Of a DNA stretch of 64,000 nucleotides, positions 17,362 to 26,231 are shown piece after piece (positions within the stretch are counted from its first letter, which is position 1; each line of letters starts with the position of its first letter). Source of the stretch: CAZBMD01 sp964493325 (lineage in GTDB: Bacteria > Babelota > Babeliae > Babelales > RVW-14); NCBI GenBank assembly GCA_964493325.1, contig CAZBMD010000004.1:1-64000 (forward strand). Reading direction: 5' to 3'. The position numbers and the translations under genes were made by a program. The notes below the pieces were generated by a model. That model did not search any database and was not told where the DNA came from. It saw only the letters and a program-made list of their open reading frames with translations.

Positions 17362-19239
17362 TCAAGTGTCCAGTTTAAATCGGATAAGTCGTGCAGAATT
17401 TACAAGAATCAGAATGTCTGAAACGGCGTGAAAGAGCGCAGCTTGAATGGGACTAACAAGATGAAGGAGTGCTAAAATAATGCCAAAAAGATGAATTGCA
17501 GCAAAGCCAATAAATATGTTTTGAGCTATCAGGCGCAGGGTTTTTCGAGCAAGTGCGTGGATAAACAGAACTCCTTGTAAGTTGTTTGCCATCAGCACAA
17601 TGTCTGCGGCTTGGATTGCTGGTTCCATGCCCATCGCACCCATGGCAATGCCAACGTCTGCTTGCACAAGTGCTGGTGCATCGTTAATGCCATCACCAAT
17701 CATGGCAACGCGGTGGCCGGCGACTTGGAGCTCTTTGATAATTTGTAGTTTCTCATCTGGATCAACTTCGCCAAAAACATTCTCGATGCCAAGTTGCTGC
17801 GCAACGTGATGTGCAACTTCAAGTCGATCTCCGCTCAGGAGTATGATATTTTTAATACCTTCATTTTTAAGGCGTTTAATCGAGTCTTTGGCATCAGGTC
17901 TGATGGTATCGGCAACACAAATGCGACCACAAAGCTCATTGTCACAGCTTAGGTAAAAGAAGGTTTCGGTACAATTTTTTTCTGAACTGGTTAGTGATGT
18001 TGGAATGTGAACATTGCCGTGTTCAGGGTCAGCAATAAAATGTTCGCTGCCAAGCAGGTAGCGTTGGTTGTTGTAGGTTACATCGATGCCGTGACCGGTT
18101 ACCGATTCGTATGTTTGAGGATCTGGAATTTCAAGGTTGTGTTCAGCTGCTTTTTGTAAAATTGCTTTTGCAAGAACGTGGCCAGATCGTCGTTCCATCA
18201 TGGCCGCAATTTTGAGAATATCGTCAGTTGTAAACGATGGATTACAAGACTCAATATTTATAATTTTTGGTTCGCCGATGGTCAGCGTACCCGTTTTGTC
18301 AAAAATGAGCGTATTAATGGACTCAAATCGTTCAAGAGCGATGCTGCCTTTGATTAAAATGCCAGCACGTAACGCTGCTGCAGTTCCAGCAAGCATAGCA
18401 AGTGGTGTGATCATAGTAAGTTCGATTGGTGATCCAAAGACGAGTAACGTGGCAACCAGCGAGAGATCTTTTGTCCAAAACCAAACAATGCCAATAAAAA
18501 TGATTAGCAGTTGAACGATAATGAGTCCAGCTCGATTGGAAATGGAAATAATCTTGGCCTTTTCTTTTTCAGCTTCTTCAAGAAGCTGACTAATGCGTCC
18601 AAAATGAGTTTCAGATCCTACTTTGTTAACGGTGACAATGACAGCACCTGCTTCGACAAAGGTTCCAGCAAACACCGGGTCTTTAATATTTTTTTCTACC
18701 GGCAAGCTTTCACCTGTTAAAAATGATTCGTTGATACTTGCTTGTCCATCGATAACTAGCCCATCAACAGGAATTTGCTCACCTGTTTTGATTAAGATGT
18801 GCATGCCTTGTGTGACGTTTTCCATGGGCATAACCACCTCTTGGTTATTCACAAGAACGGTCACGTTGGAGGGGACCAAGCGAATGAGGCTTTCAATCGC
18901 TTTTCCGGTTTTTTCTTTGATAAATTCTTCGATGTATTTTGCAATGAGCATGATCAGCAGGACAACGGTAATTGATTTTTCTTCGTGGGCGATCAGTGCA
19001 ATACCTGTTGCAAAAATTAAAAAAAGCTCGGTAGTTATTTTCTTTTCGAATAGATCTTTGATTGCGTCTATAAAAATGGGAATGAGCGCAAGAACGAGCG
19101 GGATGTACATCAGTGTTTGGTGCGCGTGCAAAGTTAGCATTATGAGGAAAAGGGCTGATACAAAAATAACGTAGGCAAGGTGGCCAAGGTTGTATTTGTA
19201 AAAGCTTTCTACCATTTTGTTATATATTTTCATCATCAT
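17362..19239 (-). CDS. P1B-like heavy-metal-type P-ATPase lacking the CPx motif
   Basis: A 625-residue P-type ATPase. It has the actuator TGES loop (ESFLTGESLPVEK), the phosphorylation site DKTGTLT (about residues 314-320), GDGINDAPALVQADVGIAMG and the C-terminal helices of the P1B topology. No N-terminal metal-binding domain is present. The transmembrane CPC/CPx motif that binds metal is replaced by VFGSPIELTMITPLAM (about residues 267-282), and the conserved HP pair reads SGHVLAKAI. The ion specificity is therefore not that of a copper or cadmium pump and is unknown. The gene appears to be transcribed alone. Confidence 0.88.
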   Translation of the reverse strand: MMMKIYNKMVESFYKYNLGHLAYVIFVSALFLIMLTLHAHQTLMYIPLVLALIPIFIDAIKDLFEKKITTELFLIFATGIALIAHEEKSITVVLLIMLIAKYIEEFIKEKTGKAIESLIRLVPSNVTVLVNNQEVVMPMENVTQGMHILIKTGEQIPVDGLVIDGQASINESFLTGESLPVEKNIKDPVFAGTFVEAGAVIVTVNKVGSETHFGRISQLLEEAEKEKAKIISISNRAGLIIVQLLIIFIGIVWFWTKDLSLVATLLVFGSPIELTMITPLAMLAGTAAALRAGILIKGSIALERFESINTLIFDKTGTLTIGEPKIINIESCNPSFTTDDILKIAAMMERRSGHVLAKAILQKAAEHNLEIPDPQTYESVTGHGIDVTYNNQRYLLGSEHFIADPEHGNVHIPTSLTSSEKNCTETFFYLSCDNELCGRICVADTIRPDAKDSIKRLKNEGIKNIILLSGDRLEVAHHVAQQLGIENVFGEVDPDEKLQIIKELQVAGHRVAMIGDGINDAPALVQADVGIAMGAMGMEPAIQAADIVLMANNLQGVLFIHALARKTLRLIAQNIFIGFAAIHLFGIILALLHLVSPIQAALFHAVSDILILVNSARLIRFKLDT

Positions 19240-19338
19240 GATACTTCTTTTTTTCTTGGGTTTAATTCATATTTTTGTCTTGATAAGATTCTACCAGAAA
19301 AATAAGAAGTTCAGTAATGGCCTATCAATTTTTGAGTA

Positions 19339-20058
19339 TCAGATAGAGGTTTTTGTCTGGAATGAAAAGATTACGTGTGCTGGTGACTCAGTGCCTCCCT
19401 TGATGAGAAGGTGTGAGACCAGAAGATGGCCACCCTGAGTGGGCAGGCCTTCATGGAACTTTAGATTTTCAAGAATAAAAATTTTTTTGGGCAAAAAAGC
19501 TTGATGGAGCAATTGAGCTTTTTCATCGCCACCGTCGGGTGAAAGGGTATCAACGCCAACTCCCACAATCTGACGATCAATAAGAAGTTGTGCCGCATCA
19601 GCATCAATTTTGGGGAAGTGCATTATGCCCGCAGTGTCTATATTACGGTAGCCTGCCGGGTCAGACCAACGCTTTCCCCAGCCGAACATGACAATAAACC
19701 AGCTGTGAGGTCTGATGACCCCATGATTTTTTTCAAACGCTTCGATATCACTTTTGGATAAAATAAATTCTGCATTGTCATCTGCATTGGCATAGAAGAC
19801 GGTGCATGGCGCTTGAAGATCATGAAATCCAACTTGGCTAGCATCAATACCGCCGGGGACAATATGGGCAGGAAAGTCGATATGAGTGCCAAGGCCGGCG
19901 TTCAGGGTGATTTTTTGGACACGAAAAATATTGTCATAATCGTTGGTGCATACCGTTTGTAGGCCGCATGTTCCTTCCCATGTTGGAATAGTTGGGCCGA
20001 GTGTGTGGGTTAAATCGATAAGTTGTGTACCTGGAAATAAATTAGGAAAGTATGCCAT
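19339..20058 (-). CDS. Cyclase-family metal hydrolase (kynurenine formamidase-like)
   Basis: A 239-residue protein of the cyclase/KynB family. The N-terminal LIDLTHTLGPTIPTWEG and the metal-binding LGTHIDFPAHIV are the family hallmarks, and GVGVDTLSPDGG and ILENLKFHEGLP follow in the expected positions. Known members hydrolyse formylkynurenine or related cyclic or amide substrates using bound metal. No tryptophan-degradation gene is nearby, so the substrate is unknown. It ends about 100 bp from the divergent P-ATPase start. The ATG has no strong ribosome site. Confidence 0.85.
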   Translation of the reverse strand: MAYFPNLFPGTQLIDLTHTLGPTIPTWEGTCGLQTVCTNDYDNIFRVQKITLNAGLGTHIDFPAHIVPGGIDASQVGFHDLQAPCTVFYANADDNAEFILSKSDIEAFEKNHGVIRPHSWFIVMFGWGKRWSDPAGYRNIDTAGIMHFPKIDADAAQLLIDRQIVGVGVDTLSPDGGDEKAQLLHQAFLPKKIFILENLKFHEGLPTQGGHLLVSHLLIKGGTESPAHVIFSFQTKTSI

Positions 20059-20191
20059 ATTTATAGTTTTTTTAGCATGAAAATAAAGATATTCAGATGT
20101 TATCCATCAATAGTATCGGTATGAAGTAGATTATTCAAGTTAAGCGTGCGACAAGCTCATTTATTGACATTTTGCACCGTTCTGAGTAGTT

Positions 20192-20221
20192 TTGACAGGA
20201 TACATTAGCGATTTTTATACT
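20192..20221 (+). promoter_or_regulatory. thrS promoter
   Basis: TTGACA (20192-20197) and TATACT (20216-20221) are separated by 18 bp. This is a near-consensus promoter that would start the transcript near 20,228, about 190 bases before the thrS start codon. Confidence 0.6.
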
Positions 20222-20227
20222 AAAGGT

Positions 20228-20415
20228 TTTCATGGTAGCACAATACCTGACTTCTACATTCATTTTCTCAGTAACGACGACGTCGTTGACTATCACCACT
20301 GCCTAAAGGCAGTACATATTTTTTATAATCACCCATTATTTTTGTTCAGAATTAATAGCCCACAAGGGCACTCCGTGACAAGTTTTACCCTGTGATAGCA
20401 TGGAAAGGATCTATC
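20228..20415 (+). promoter_or_regulatory. Structured thrS leader with attenuator-like hairpin
   Basis: The untranslated leader contains a hairpin of AACGACG and CGTCGTT around one base (20273-20287). A perfect stem ACTGCC-TAAA-GGCAGT follows at 20298-20313, and three bases later comes a run of T (ACATATTTTTTAT), as in an intrinsic terminator. A third possible stem (CACAAGGG at 20361 with CCCTGTG at 20388) ends about 20 bases before the start codon. thrS leaders are often regulatory in other bacteria; the mechanism here is inference. No T-box specifier or T-box sequence was recognised. Confidence 0.4.
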
Positions 20416-22122
20416 GTGGAAGACAAAGTCTATCTTCATAATCTTCGTCATTCGGCAGCGCATTTGCTTGCCCAAGCAGTTTTAGAGCTGCATCCAGGAA
20501 CTAAGCTAACCATTGGTCCCGTGACTGAGTTTGGGTTTTTTTACGATTTTCTTCCGGTAAAAAATTTTAAGGAAGATGATTTGCCCATCATCGAAGCAAG
20601 AATGCGTGAGCTTGCAAAAAAGAATTACAAAATTGTGGGCGGCCAAATTCCAAAAGAAGAAGCGCGGCCCATGTTTAAAGAGAATCAATTTAAGCTTGAG
20701 CTTATCGATGGTATTCAGGATGCTACGGTTGGCGTCTACCACCAAGGTGATTTTTATGACCTTTGTAAAGGTGGCCACGTTGAGGCGCTTGGTGAAATTA
20801 AGCATTTTAAGTTGACCGCAATTTCTGGTTCATACTGGCGAGCCAACCGCGAAGGGGTTGCTCTGCAGCGTATTAGCGGCGTAGCGTTTGCAACTAAAGC
20901 TGACATGGATGCGTATTTTAAGCGGATTGAAGAAGCTGAGATGTACGATCATCGCAAGCTTGGCAAGCAACTAGAGCTTTTTTCATTTCATGATGTTTCG
21001 CCTGGCGTCCCATTTTTCCACCACAAAGGACTGATTGTTTATCACCGGCTTATCGATTTGATGCGCAAGCTTCGCGGTAGCGCGTATCAAGAAATTAAGA
21101 CTCCTTTTATTCTGCATGAATCGCTGTGGAAGACATCTGGTCACTATGATAACTATCGCGACAATATGTTTTTCACCAGCACTGAAGATGTTCCATTCTG
21201 CGTTAAACCGATGAACTGCCCCGGTGCCTTTTTGCACTATCAAGAGCGTCCACGTTCGTACCGCGAGCTTCCGCTCCGTTTGGGTGAGTTTGGGTTTGTG
21301 CACCGTCGTGAACTTTCAGGCGTGCTGCACGGCCTTTTTAGAGTACGCGGTTTTACTCAGGATGATTCTCATACCTTTTGTACCGTTGATCAGATTGGCG
21401 AGGTCACAAAGTCTATTTTGAATTTGGCTGACACCGTATACAAAAAATTTGGGTTTGCCTCGGTTAAGTATTTCTTGTCAACACGGCCCGAAAAGTCTAT
21501 GGGCAGCGATGAGGCGTGGGAAAAAGCGACCAGCGGTCTGCAAGATGCGCTTGAAGCTCAGGGTCTAGCCTATGAAGTTGATGAAGGCGGCGGTGCTTTT
21601 TATGGTCCAAAAATAGACATTAAGATTCTTGATGCTATGGGCCGTGAATGGCAATGCGGCACTTGCCAAATTGATTTTACACAGCCAGAGAATTTTAAGC
21701 TTGAGTACATCGATGCTGACCAGTCGCGTAAGCGCCCAGTGGTTTTGCACGTTGCTATTTATGGTTCGATTGAGCGCTTTTTAGGTGTTTTACTTGAACA
21801 TTTTAAGGGTCATCTACCATTTTGGCTTGCGCCTGTACAGGTTCGAGTTTTAAAGATTACAGACGGGCAAAAAGCGTATGCCCAAGGAGTTTTTGATGCG
21901 GTCACCAAAGCAGGCCTGCGCGTTGAGGCTGACGAATCGGGCGATCAGATCTCTGCTCAAATTCGTCGAGCTCAAGTAGAAAAGGTCCCCTGGATGGTGG
22001 TTCTTGGTCAAAAAGAACAGGATCAAAATACTGTAACACTGCGTCATGTTGATGGAAAACAAGAGTTTGGTCTTTCACTTAATGCGGTTATTGCTCGCGG
22101 ACTTGAGCTCAATCAGATTTAA
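20416..22122 (+). CDS. thrS: Threonyl-tRNA synthetase lacking the TGS domain
   Basis: A class II synthetase of about 568 residues charging tRNA-Thr. The protein starts directly in the N2 editing domain: RHSAAHLLAQAV supplies the first metal/active-site histidines and DLCKGGHV the Cys/His. The catalytic core has motif 2 (RELPLRLGEFGFVHRRE), the zinc-ligand Cys in FCVKPMNCPGA and motif 3 (LHVAIYGSIERFLGVLLEH), followed by an anticodon-binding domain. The usual 60-residue N-terminal TGS domain is absent, as in some other bacteria. GTG is chosen because AAAGGA lies six bases upstream; an in-frame GTG at 20,392 lacks one. Confidence 0.94.
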   Translation: MEDKVYLHNLRHSAAHLLAQAVLELHPGTKLTIGPVTEFGFFYDFLPVKNFKEDDLPIIEARMRELAKKNYKIVGGQIPKEEARPMFKENQFKLELIDGIQDATVGVYHQGDFYDLCKGGHVEALGEIKHFKLTAISGSYWRANREGVALQRISGVAFATKADMDAYFKRIEEAEMYDHRKLGKQLELFSFHDVSPGVPFFHHKGLIVYHRLIDLMRKLRGSAYQEIKTPFILHESLWKTSGHYDNYRDNMFFTSTEDVPFCVKPMNCPGAFLHYQERPRSYRELPLRLGEFGFVHRRELSGVLHGLFRVRGFTQDDSHTFCTVDQIGEVTKSILNLADTVYKKFGFASVKYFLSTRPEKSMGSDEAWEKATSGLQDALEAQGLAYEVDEGGGAFYGPKIDIKILDAMGREWQCGTCQIDFTQPENFKLEYIDADQSRKRPVVLHVAIYGSIERFLGVLLEHFKGHLPFWLAPVQVRVLKITDGQKAYAQGVFDAVTKAGLRVEADESGDQISAQIRRAQVEKVPWMVVLGQKEQDQNTVTLRHVDGKQEFGLSLNAVIARGLELNQI

Positions 22123-22136
22123 TATGTTCTTATTTT

Positions 22137-22163
22137 ATAGCGGGCTGTTTTCCAGCCCGCTAT
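22137..22163. other. GC-rich hairpin between thrS and the convergent gene
   Basis: ATAGCGGGCTG and CAGCCCGCTAT form a perfect 11-bp stem with a 5-base loop. No T tract follows on either strand, so it could be a Rho-assisted or processing signal rather than a classic terminator. Confidence 0.5.
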
Positions 22164-22164
22164 C

Positions 22165-23229
22165 CTACATGTCGTAACTGTTGATGATTAGCTTGGTATT
22201 GCATAAAAATGCAAATCGACAAGCATCAAGCGTTATAAGGTTCGAGTGGTCGTGGTTATTCTGTGAATCATTATAACGTTTTAACTCTTTTAGCGTACCG
22301 TCAACAATTTCCAGTGCGACTATTTCGCTACCAGTATCGAGAATAAAAATAGTATCTCTAAGATGAATGATTGACCTACCTTTTATGGTGGTGCAATGTT
22401 TGTAATTCAAAAGCCTGTTAATAGATGTGTAAGTAGCCTCCCAAATTTCTATGAGATTATCGGTCAAATTCTGAATAATGAAGTAATTTTCATGAGGTAG
22501 ATAGACCGAAAAATTTTGCTTTTTCAACACGTTACGAGTGTAAGGGCGTATAGGTCCAGCATCGCACAAGTATTGATTAGGCCTTTCGTTAAATTGCTTA
22601 AAAATGTCAAAAGTATTCCATTTTGAGAGAGCTGCAATGTGTCCGTTGGATAAAGCTGTAAAATGATATTCTAGCAGATTCTGTGCTTCTAGTTTGCCTT
22701 TGGGTAGGGAGTTGCCGTCGTTTTTGATTTGCTCAATAGTTGCTCTCTTATGCGTTGTAATTTTGTAAAAAAGACCATCATCAAGAAGATGTGCATTCTC
22801 TATTTTTTTGATCATAGCGCAGTCTTCTTTATTTTCATTGAGTTGCCACAGGTAGATATGGCCGTCCACCCCCTGTGTTGCAAAGAGAGTATTCGTTATT
22901 CTTTTTATAGTTTTAAATGTGGTCGTTACTTCACGTTGTTCACAAACTTGATATGTCCATTGTAGAATATTGTACAGCTGTATTGTGCCATTTTCTTTGA
23001 GTAAGATGATGTTTTGATCATCAAGGCTGATTAGTGTCTTTGTTATACTATCGTCTCCTAGTTCGTCGTTCACTTCGTCTAATTCATCCTCATCATCTTC
23101 ATCGATATTCAATTCACCATCCGATTCACTATCAGTTTCAATATGTGTGTTCATGGGTGACACGGGTACAAGTAGGATAGTGTTAATTGTCAACCAGAGG
23201 GCAAGTTGTTTGATATCTATTTTCTTTAT
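22165..23229 (-). CDS. Exported beta-propeller-like (WD-type) protein, possible ATA start
   Basis: A protein of repeated short beta motifs (NIILLKENGTIQLYN, LFATQGVDGHIYLWQL, TIFILDTGSEIVALEI) that suggests a beta-propeller. A very acidic segment (SESDGELNIDEDDEDELDE) precedes it. The ATG before NTHIETDS and a TTG at 23,193 both lack a ribosome site. If translation begins at ATA 23,229, five bases after AAAGGA, the first residues are (M)KKIDIKQLALWLTINTILL, a well-formed signal peptide. I therefore extend the gene to that codon. Function unknown; WD-like propellers usually scaffold protein complexes. Confidence 0.6.
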   Translation of the reverse strand: MKKIDIKQLALWLTINTILLVPVSPMNTHIETDSESDGELNIDEDDEDELDEVNDELGDDSITKTLISLDDQNIILLKENGTIQLYNILQWTYQVCEQREVTTTFKTIKRITNTLFATQGVDGHIYLWQLNENKEDCAMIKKIENAHLLDDGLFYKITTHKRATIEQIKNDGNSLPKGKLEAQNLLEYHFTALSNGHIAALSKWNTFDIFKQFNERPNQYLCDAGPIRPYTRNVLKKQNFSVYLPHENYFIIQNLTDNLIEIWEATYTSINRLLNYKHCTTIKGRSIIHLRDTIFILDTGSEIVALEIVDGTLKELKRYNDSQNNHDHSNLITLDACRFAFLCNTKLIINSYDM

Positions 23230-23261
23230 TAAATTCCTTTTATCCTGTGATTAGGAGGGTG

Positions 23262-23302
23262 GATTGAAATTGCTTATCAGAATAGCCTAAGCAATTTCAA
23301 TC
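23262..23302. repeat. Perfect 15-bp inverted repeat between divergent genes
   Basis: GATTGAAATTGCTTA (23262-23276) and TAAGCAATTTCAATC (23288-23302) are exact inverted copies around an 11-base loop. A second small stem (AGCGG/CCGCT) follows within 25 bases. It lies between the divergent propeller and phosphatase genes and has no T tract. Confidence 0.6.
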
Positions 23303-23405
23303 TGGACAGCAAGCGGTTTGTCCGCTACGTTGACAGACTAATATTGAGTTCATAAACTGAAAATAGACACAACAATAAATAATTCAGGTATTCCAGGGGC
23401 ATTTC

Positions 23406-24836
23406 ATGAAAGATTTTCAGACATATCAGCAAGAGGGCATAAAGCTGGGTTTATCATTAGAGAGCATGAAAAAGCAGCTGCGACTTCTTTCGTATGATCA
23501 GATCAAGGAATTGATTGATTTATTTGTGCGTAATACTGCGAATAACATGAAAAAATCTATTTGGAGTGATGATCTGTTACCCCAGGATATTTTTCTTAAT
23601 GCTGATCTTTCATCTTATACGCTTCAGGGCGATCATCTTGTAAGTTCACTATTTACCTATTTTGTTCAAAAAATGGTTGTACCTGCCGATTCAAAAATTT
23701 CGATGATTGGCGATTTACACGGTGATATTGATGTATTGCTTTCTATTCTTGGCAGATTATTTGAAAGCAGATTAATTAATGAAAATTTTCAAATTATTGA
23801 TGAGCGACTGTATCTGGTATTTCTTGGAGATTACGTCAATCGTCGCCCAGATAGCTTGAGTGTTATGTACCTTCTTTCAGTGCTTGTGCTTAATAATCCA
23901 GGCAAAGTAATTTTGATGCGCGGTAATCATGAATATGCGTCAACAAGTAAGTATTTTCATGAACGCTTTTTGCAAGGACGTGGAGAAGATACGCATTTGG
24001 GCCAAGAGACGCTTATTGGAGAGCTTTATAAAAAATCATCTAGCTACGCCTATCCCGATCTTTTGTACTGGTTTGACTATTTACCAATGGCTCTTTATAT
24101 CGGTTCTGCTGATGAGCAAACCGGCATTACTCATTTTGTCAGTGCGTGCCATGGAGGACTTGAAGTTGGGGTTGATTTTGCACCGTTTCTCGCTGACGCA
24201 AAAAGTTCTTTTATGCGTATTATGACCATGAATCGCGCAGCTGTCTTTAATGAATTGCGAGTTGCGCAATCAACTGAAAACTTGGTAGTACCATTGGATA
24301 AAATTTTTAGCACAGTAGATGCAGAGCCTACAGCTCAGAGTTTTGTAAATTCTTATAAGCAGAAAGAATCGATTGATTTTTCTTCTTTTCAAAGTCCGTT
24401 TCATCTTCGCCTTGGTGAGCAATGGAACAATTTTTTAACTGAAGATCAGGATGGGGTTATTGAGGCTGGCGTTTCATTACGCCGTCGAACGATGTACCTT
24501 GGTAGAAAACTGGCTACATTGCTGCTTCAAAATCGTTCTTCAGAAAAAGTTTGTGTGCATGGTGTTATCCGTGGCCACCAGCATCTTGATGAAGAAATTG
24601 CAGATCAAGGCGTACATGCTCCCATGCTTTCACTTATTCGGCGCAACAACGGCGTTGTGCGCCAGTGGAGTGGCATGGTCTATACTCTTGGCGCATCTGA
24701 TGAAATTACCGGCTGGCATTCATTTATTATGCTGACAACGGCACAAAATCCTCAAGACTGGTCTTTGCAGCATTTTTTCAAGCGTCCACAAATAGACTCT
24801 TTCACTATTCGTATGTATCAAGCCTTTTCTGAGTAG
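23406..24836 (+). CDS. Calcineurin-like metallophosphoesterase (PPP family type)
   Basis: A 476-residue phosphoesterase with the full metal-site set: MIGDLHGDIDVLLSIL (GDxHG), FLGDYVNRRPDSLSVMYLL (GDxxxR), VILMRGNHEYAS (GNHE) and later CHGG (VSACHGGLEVG) and VIRGHQHLDEE (GHxH). The spacing resembles eukaryote-like Ser/Thr phosphatases more than nucleotide hydrolases, so it may remove phosphates from proteins; this is inference. There is no signal peptide. The N-terminal 90 residues are helical and unassigned. The next gene follows after about 95 bp on the same strand. Confidence 0.85.
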   Translation: MKDFQTYQQEGIKLGLSLESMKKQLRLLSYDQIKELIDLFVRNTANNMKKSIWSDDLLPQDIFLNADLSSYTLQGDHLVSSLFTYFVQKMVVPADSKISMIGDLHGDIDVLLSILGRLFESRLINENFQIIDERLYLVFLGDYVNRRPDSLSVMYLLSVLVLNNPGKVILMRGNHEYASTSKYFHERFLQGRGEDTHLGQETLIGELYKKSSSYAYPDLLYWFDYLPMALYIGSADEQTGITHFVSACHGGLEVGVDFAPFLADAKSSFMRIMTMNRAAVFNELRVAQSTENLVVPLDKIFSTVDAEPTAQSFVNSYKQKESIDFSSFQSPFHLRLGEQWNNFLTEDQDGVIEAGVSLRRRTMYLGRKLATLLLQNRSSEKVCVHGVIRGHQHLDEEIADQGVHAPMLSLIRRNNGVVRQWSGMVYTLGASDEITGWHSFIMLTTAQNPQDWSLQHFFKRPQIDSFTIRMYQAFSE

Positions 24837-24929
24837 TGATTTGTTGCATTTTTTATACGAGTGCTTTCATACTAAAAAGTACTTTTATAAAAACGGCAAT
24901 CATTCATTTTACTAAGAAAAGGAGAGTGT

Positions 24930-26171
24930 ATGCTTTTAGGCGCTTGTTTTATTATGGCGTTGATTTTTGGTGTTGGATCTGTTCAGGCAGAAGCGGTTTT
25001 ACCAAATAATTTTCAAACCACTCATCCGCTGCTGCTTGATTTCAACATTATTGATGCCAAATTTAATGAAAATGGTTTAAAAATTCTTGAATTTGGAGGG
25101 GGTCATCGTTCTGGTTTTGAGGGTCATGATAATCTTTATTGGCATGGTTATACGTGGCATCGATTTTGGGAATGCGCTGCACAGTTTGGTTTGCCTATGT
25201 GGTATATCCGTAAACCGCGAGATGAAAAAAGAAAAGCTTTTATTGCGACTGATACATTTTTAAAATATGGGGGTCGCTTTGCCGAGAACGAACATGATCT
25301 TTTGACTCAGATTAGCGTACAGCACCAACCGGTAGCAGATGGTTCGTTTCCTGATTATAAAGGCATTATTTTGATCAACAAAACGAACAAAGAATACTTC
25401 CCTATGTACACTTTTTTAAAATCAAAATTGCCACAAGCAACTTTTGTTTGCGAAACTGCTAATCATTTTGTTTTTGATAAATATCGCACAGATGTTCTTT
25501 TTCGCGAGCCAGGACTTAAGCAATATCGACCAAAGTGCATGGTCTGCTATAAGCGTTATCGCAAAAGTTTGGCAAAGAAAATTATTGGTAGAATGAAGTG
25601 CGATATGTTTGTCATCAAGCCCCTGAATGCTCAGTACGGCAAGGGAATTATTTTTGTAACCAAAGAAGATCTTGATTCAACTCTCAAAACCATTCTTGTA
25701 GATAAGCAAACTCCTCAACGCATATTGCTTAGTGAAGCGCTTGAGTGGTGGTCGCATGATCCAAACGGTAGATTTATTGTTGAAGAATATGTACCATCAA
25801 CGCCGGTCGAAGTTGAAGGAAAATTGTTTGATGCAACGTTACGTGTAATCTTTGCTATGCATTTGCAAGATGGGCAGCCGCATGTAACAGTTTTTGGAGC
25901 TTTTTGGAAGCTACCTACGCATGCGATTAATGATGATGTATCGCTGAACCAAATTCATCAGTCATATCAGTATGATCGAGCGGTTATGTCGGCGCCGCTT
26001 GATGATGAAAGTTTGGTGCGGTTGCAGGTCTTGCTGCAAGATGCGTTACCAAAGGTTTATGCGAAAATGATTAATGAAACTAACGATCAGCGAGTGCAGG
26101 GTGCAAACGTCTCATTGCCTGGTACAGGGTTGCCTCTTGCTGTGACGCCTGTCTTTCCTGCAAGTTTTTAA
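24930..26171 (+). CDS. Exported ATP-grasp-like protein
   Basis: A 413-residue protein with a signal peptide (MLLGACFIMALIFGVGSV, cleavage near VQA). The mature part contains elements of an ATP-grasp ligase: MFVIKPLNAQYGKGIIFV (nucleotide-binding Lys and Gly loop), FIVEEYVPSTPV and FDATLRVIFAMH. An N-terminal KILEFGGGHRSGFEGHDNLY precedes these. ATP-grasp enzymes join acids to amines at ATP cost, which is odd outside the cytoplasm, so either the hydrophobic start is an anchor or the fold is reused. The ATG follows AAAAGGAGAGTGT, which contains the 10-base word complementary to the small RNAs near 62-63 kb. A bidirectional terminator follows. Confidence 0.65.
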   Translation: MLLGACFIMALIFGVGSVQAEAVLPNNFQTTHPLLLDFNIIDAKFNENGLKILEFGGGHRSGFEGHDNLYWHGYTWHRFWECAAQFGLPMWYIRKPRDEKRKAFIATDTFLKYGGRFAENEHDLLTQISVQHQPVADGSFPDYKGIILINKTNKEYFPMYTFLKSKLPQATFVCETANHFVFDKYRTDVLFREPGLKQYRPKCMVCYKRYRKSLAKKIIGRMKCDMFVIKPLNAQYGKGIIFVTKEDLDSTLKTILVDKQTPQRILLSEALEWWSHDPNGRFIVEEYVPSTPVEVEGKLFDATLRVIFAMHLQDGQPHVTVFGAFWKLPTHAINDDVSLNQIHQSYQYDRAVMSAPLDDESLVRLQVLLQDALPKVYAKMINETNDQRVQGANVSLPGTGLPLAVTPVFPASF

Positions 26172-26188
26172 TAAAATATTGTTATCTC

Positions 26189-26231
26189 AAAAAGAAAGGC
26201 TCCACTAGACAGTGGAGCCTTTCTTTTTTTT
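26189..26231. terminator. Bidirectional terminator
   Basis: AAAAAGAAAGGCTCCACT and AGTGGAGCCTTTCTTTTT form an 18-bp stem around the loop AGAC, with A and T runs on the two sides. It separates the convergent ATP-grasp-like and P-ATPase genes. Confidence 0.88.

Noticed and set aside
20192..20395. 67-residue leader reading frame upstream of thrS
   Set aside because: Its start coincides with the promoter -35, so it would not be transcribed from its beginning, and it has no ribosome site.
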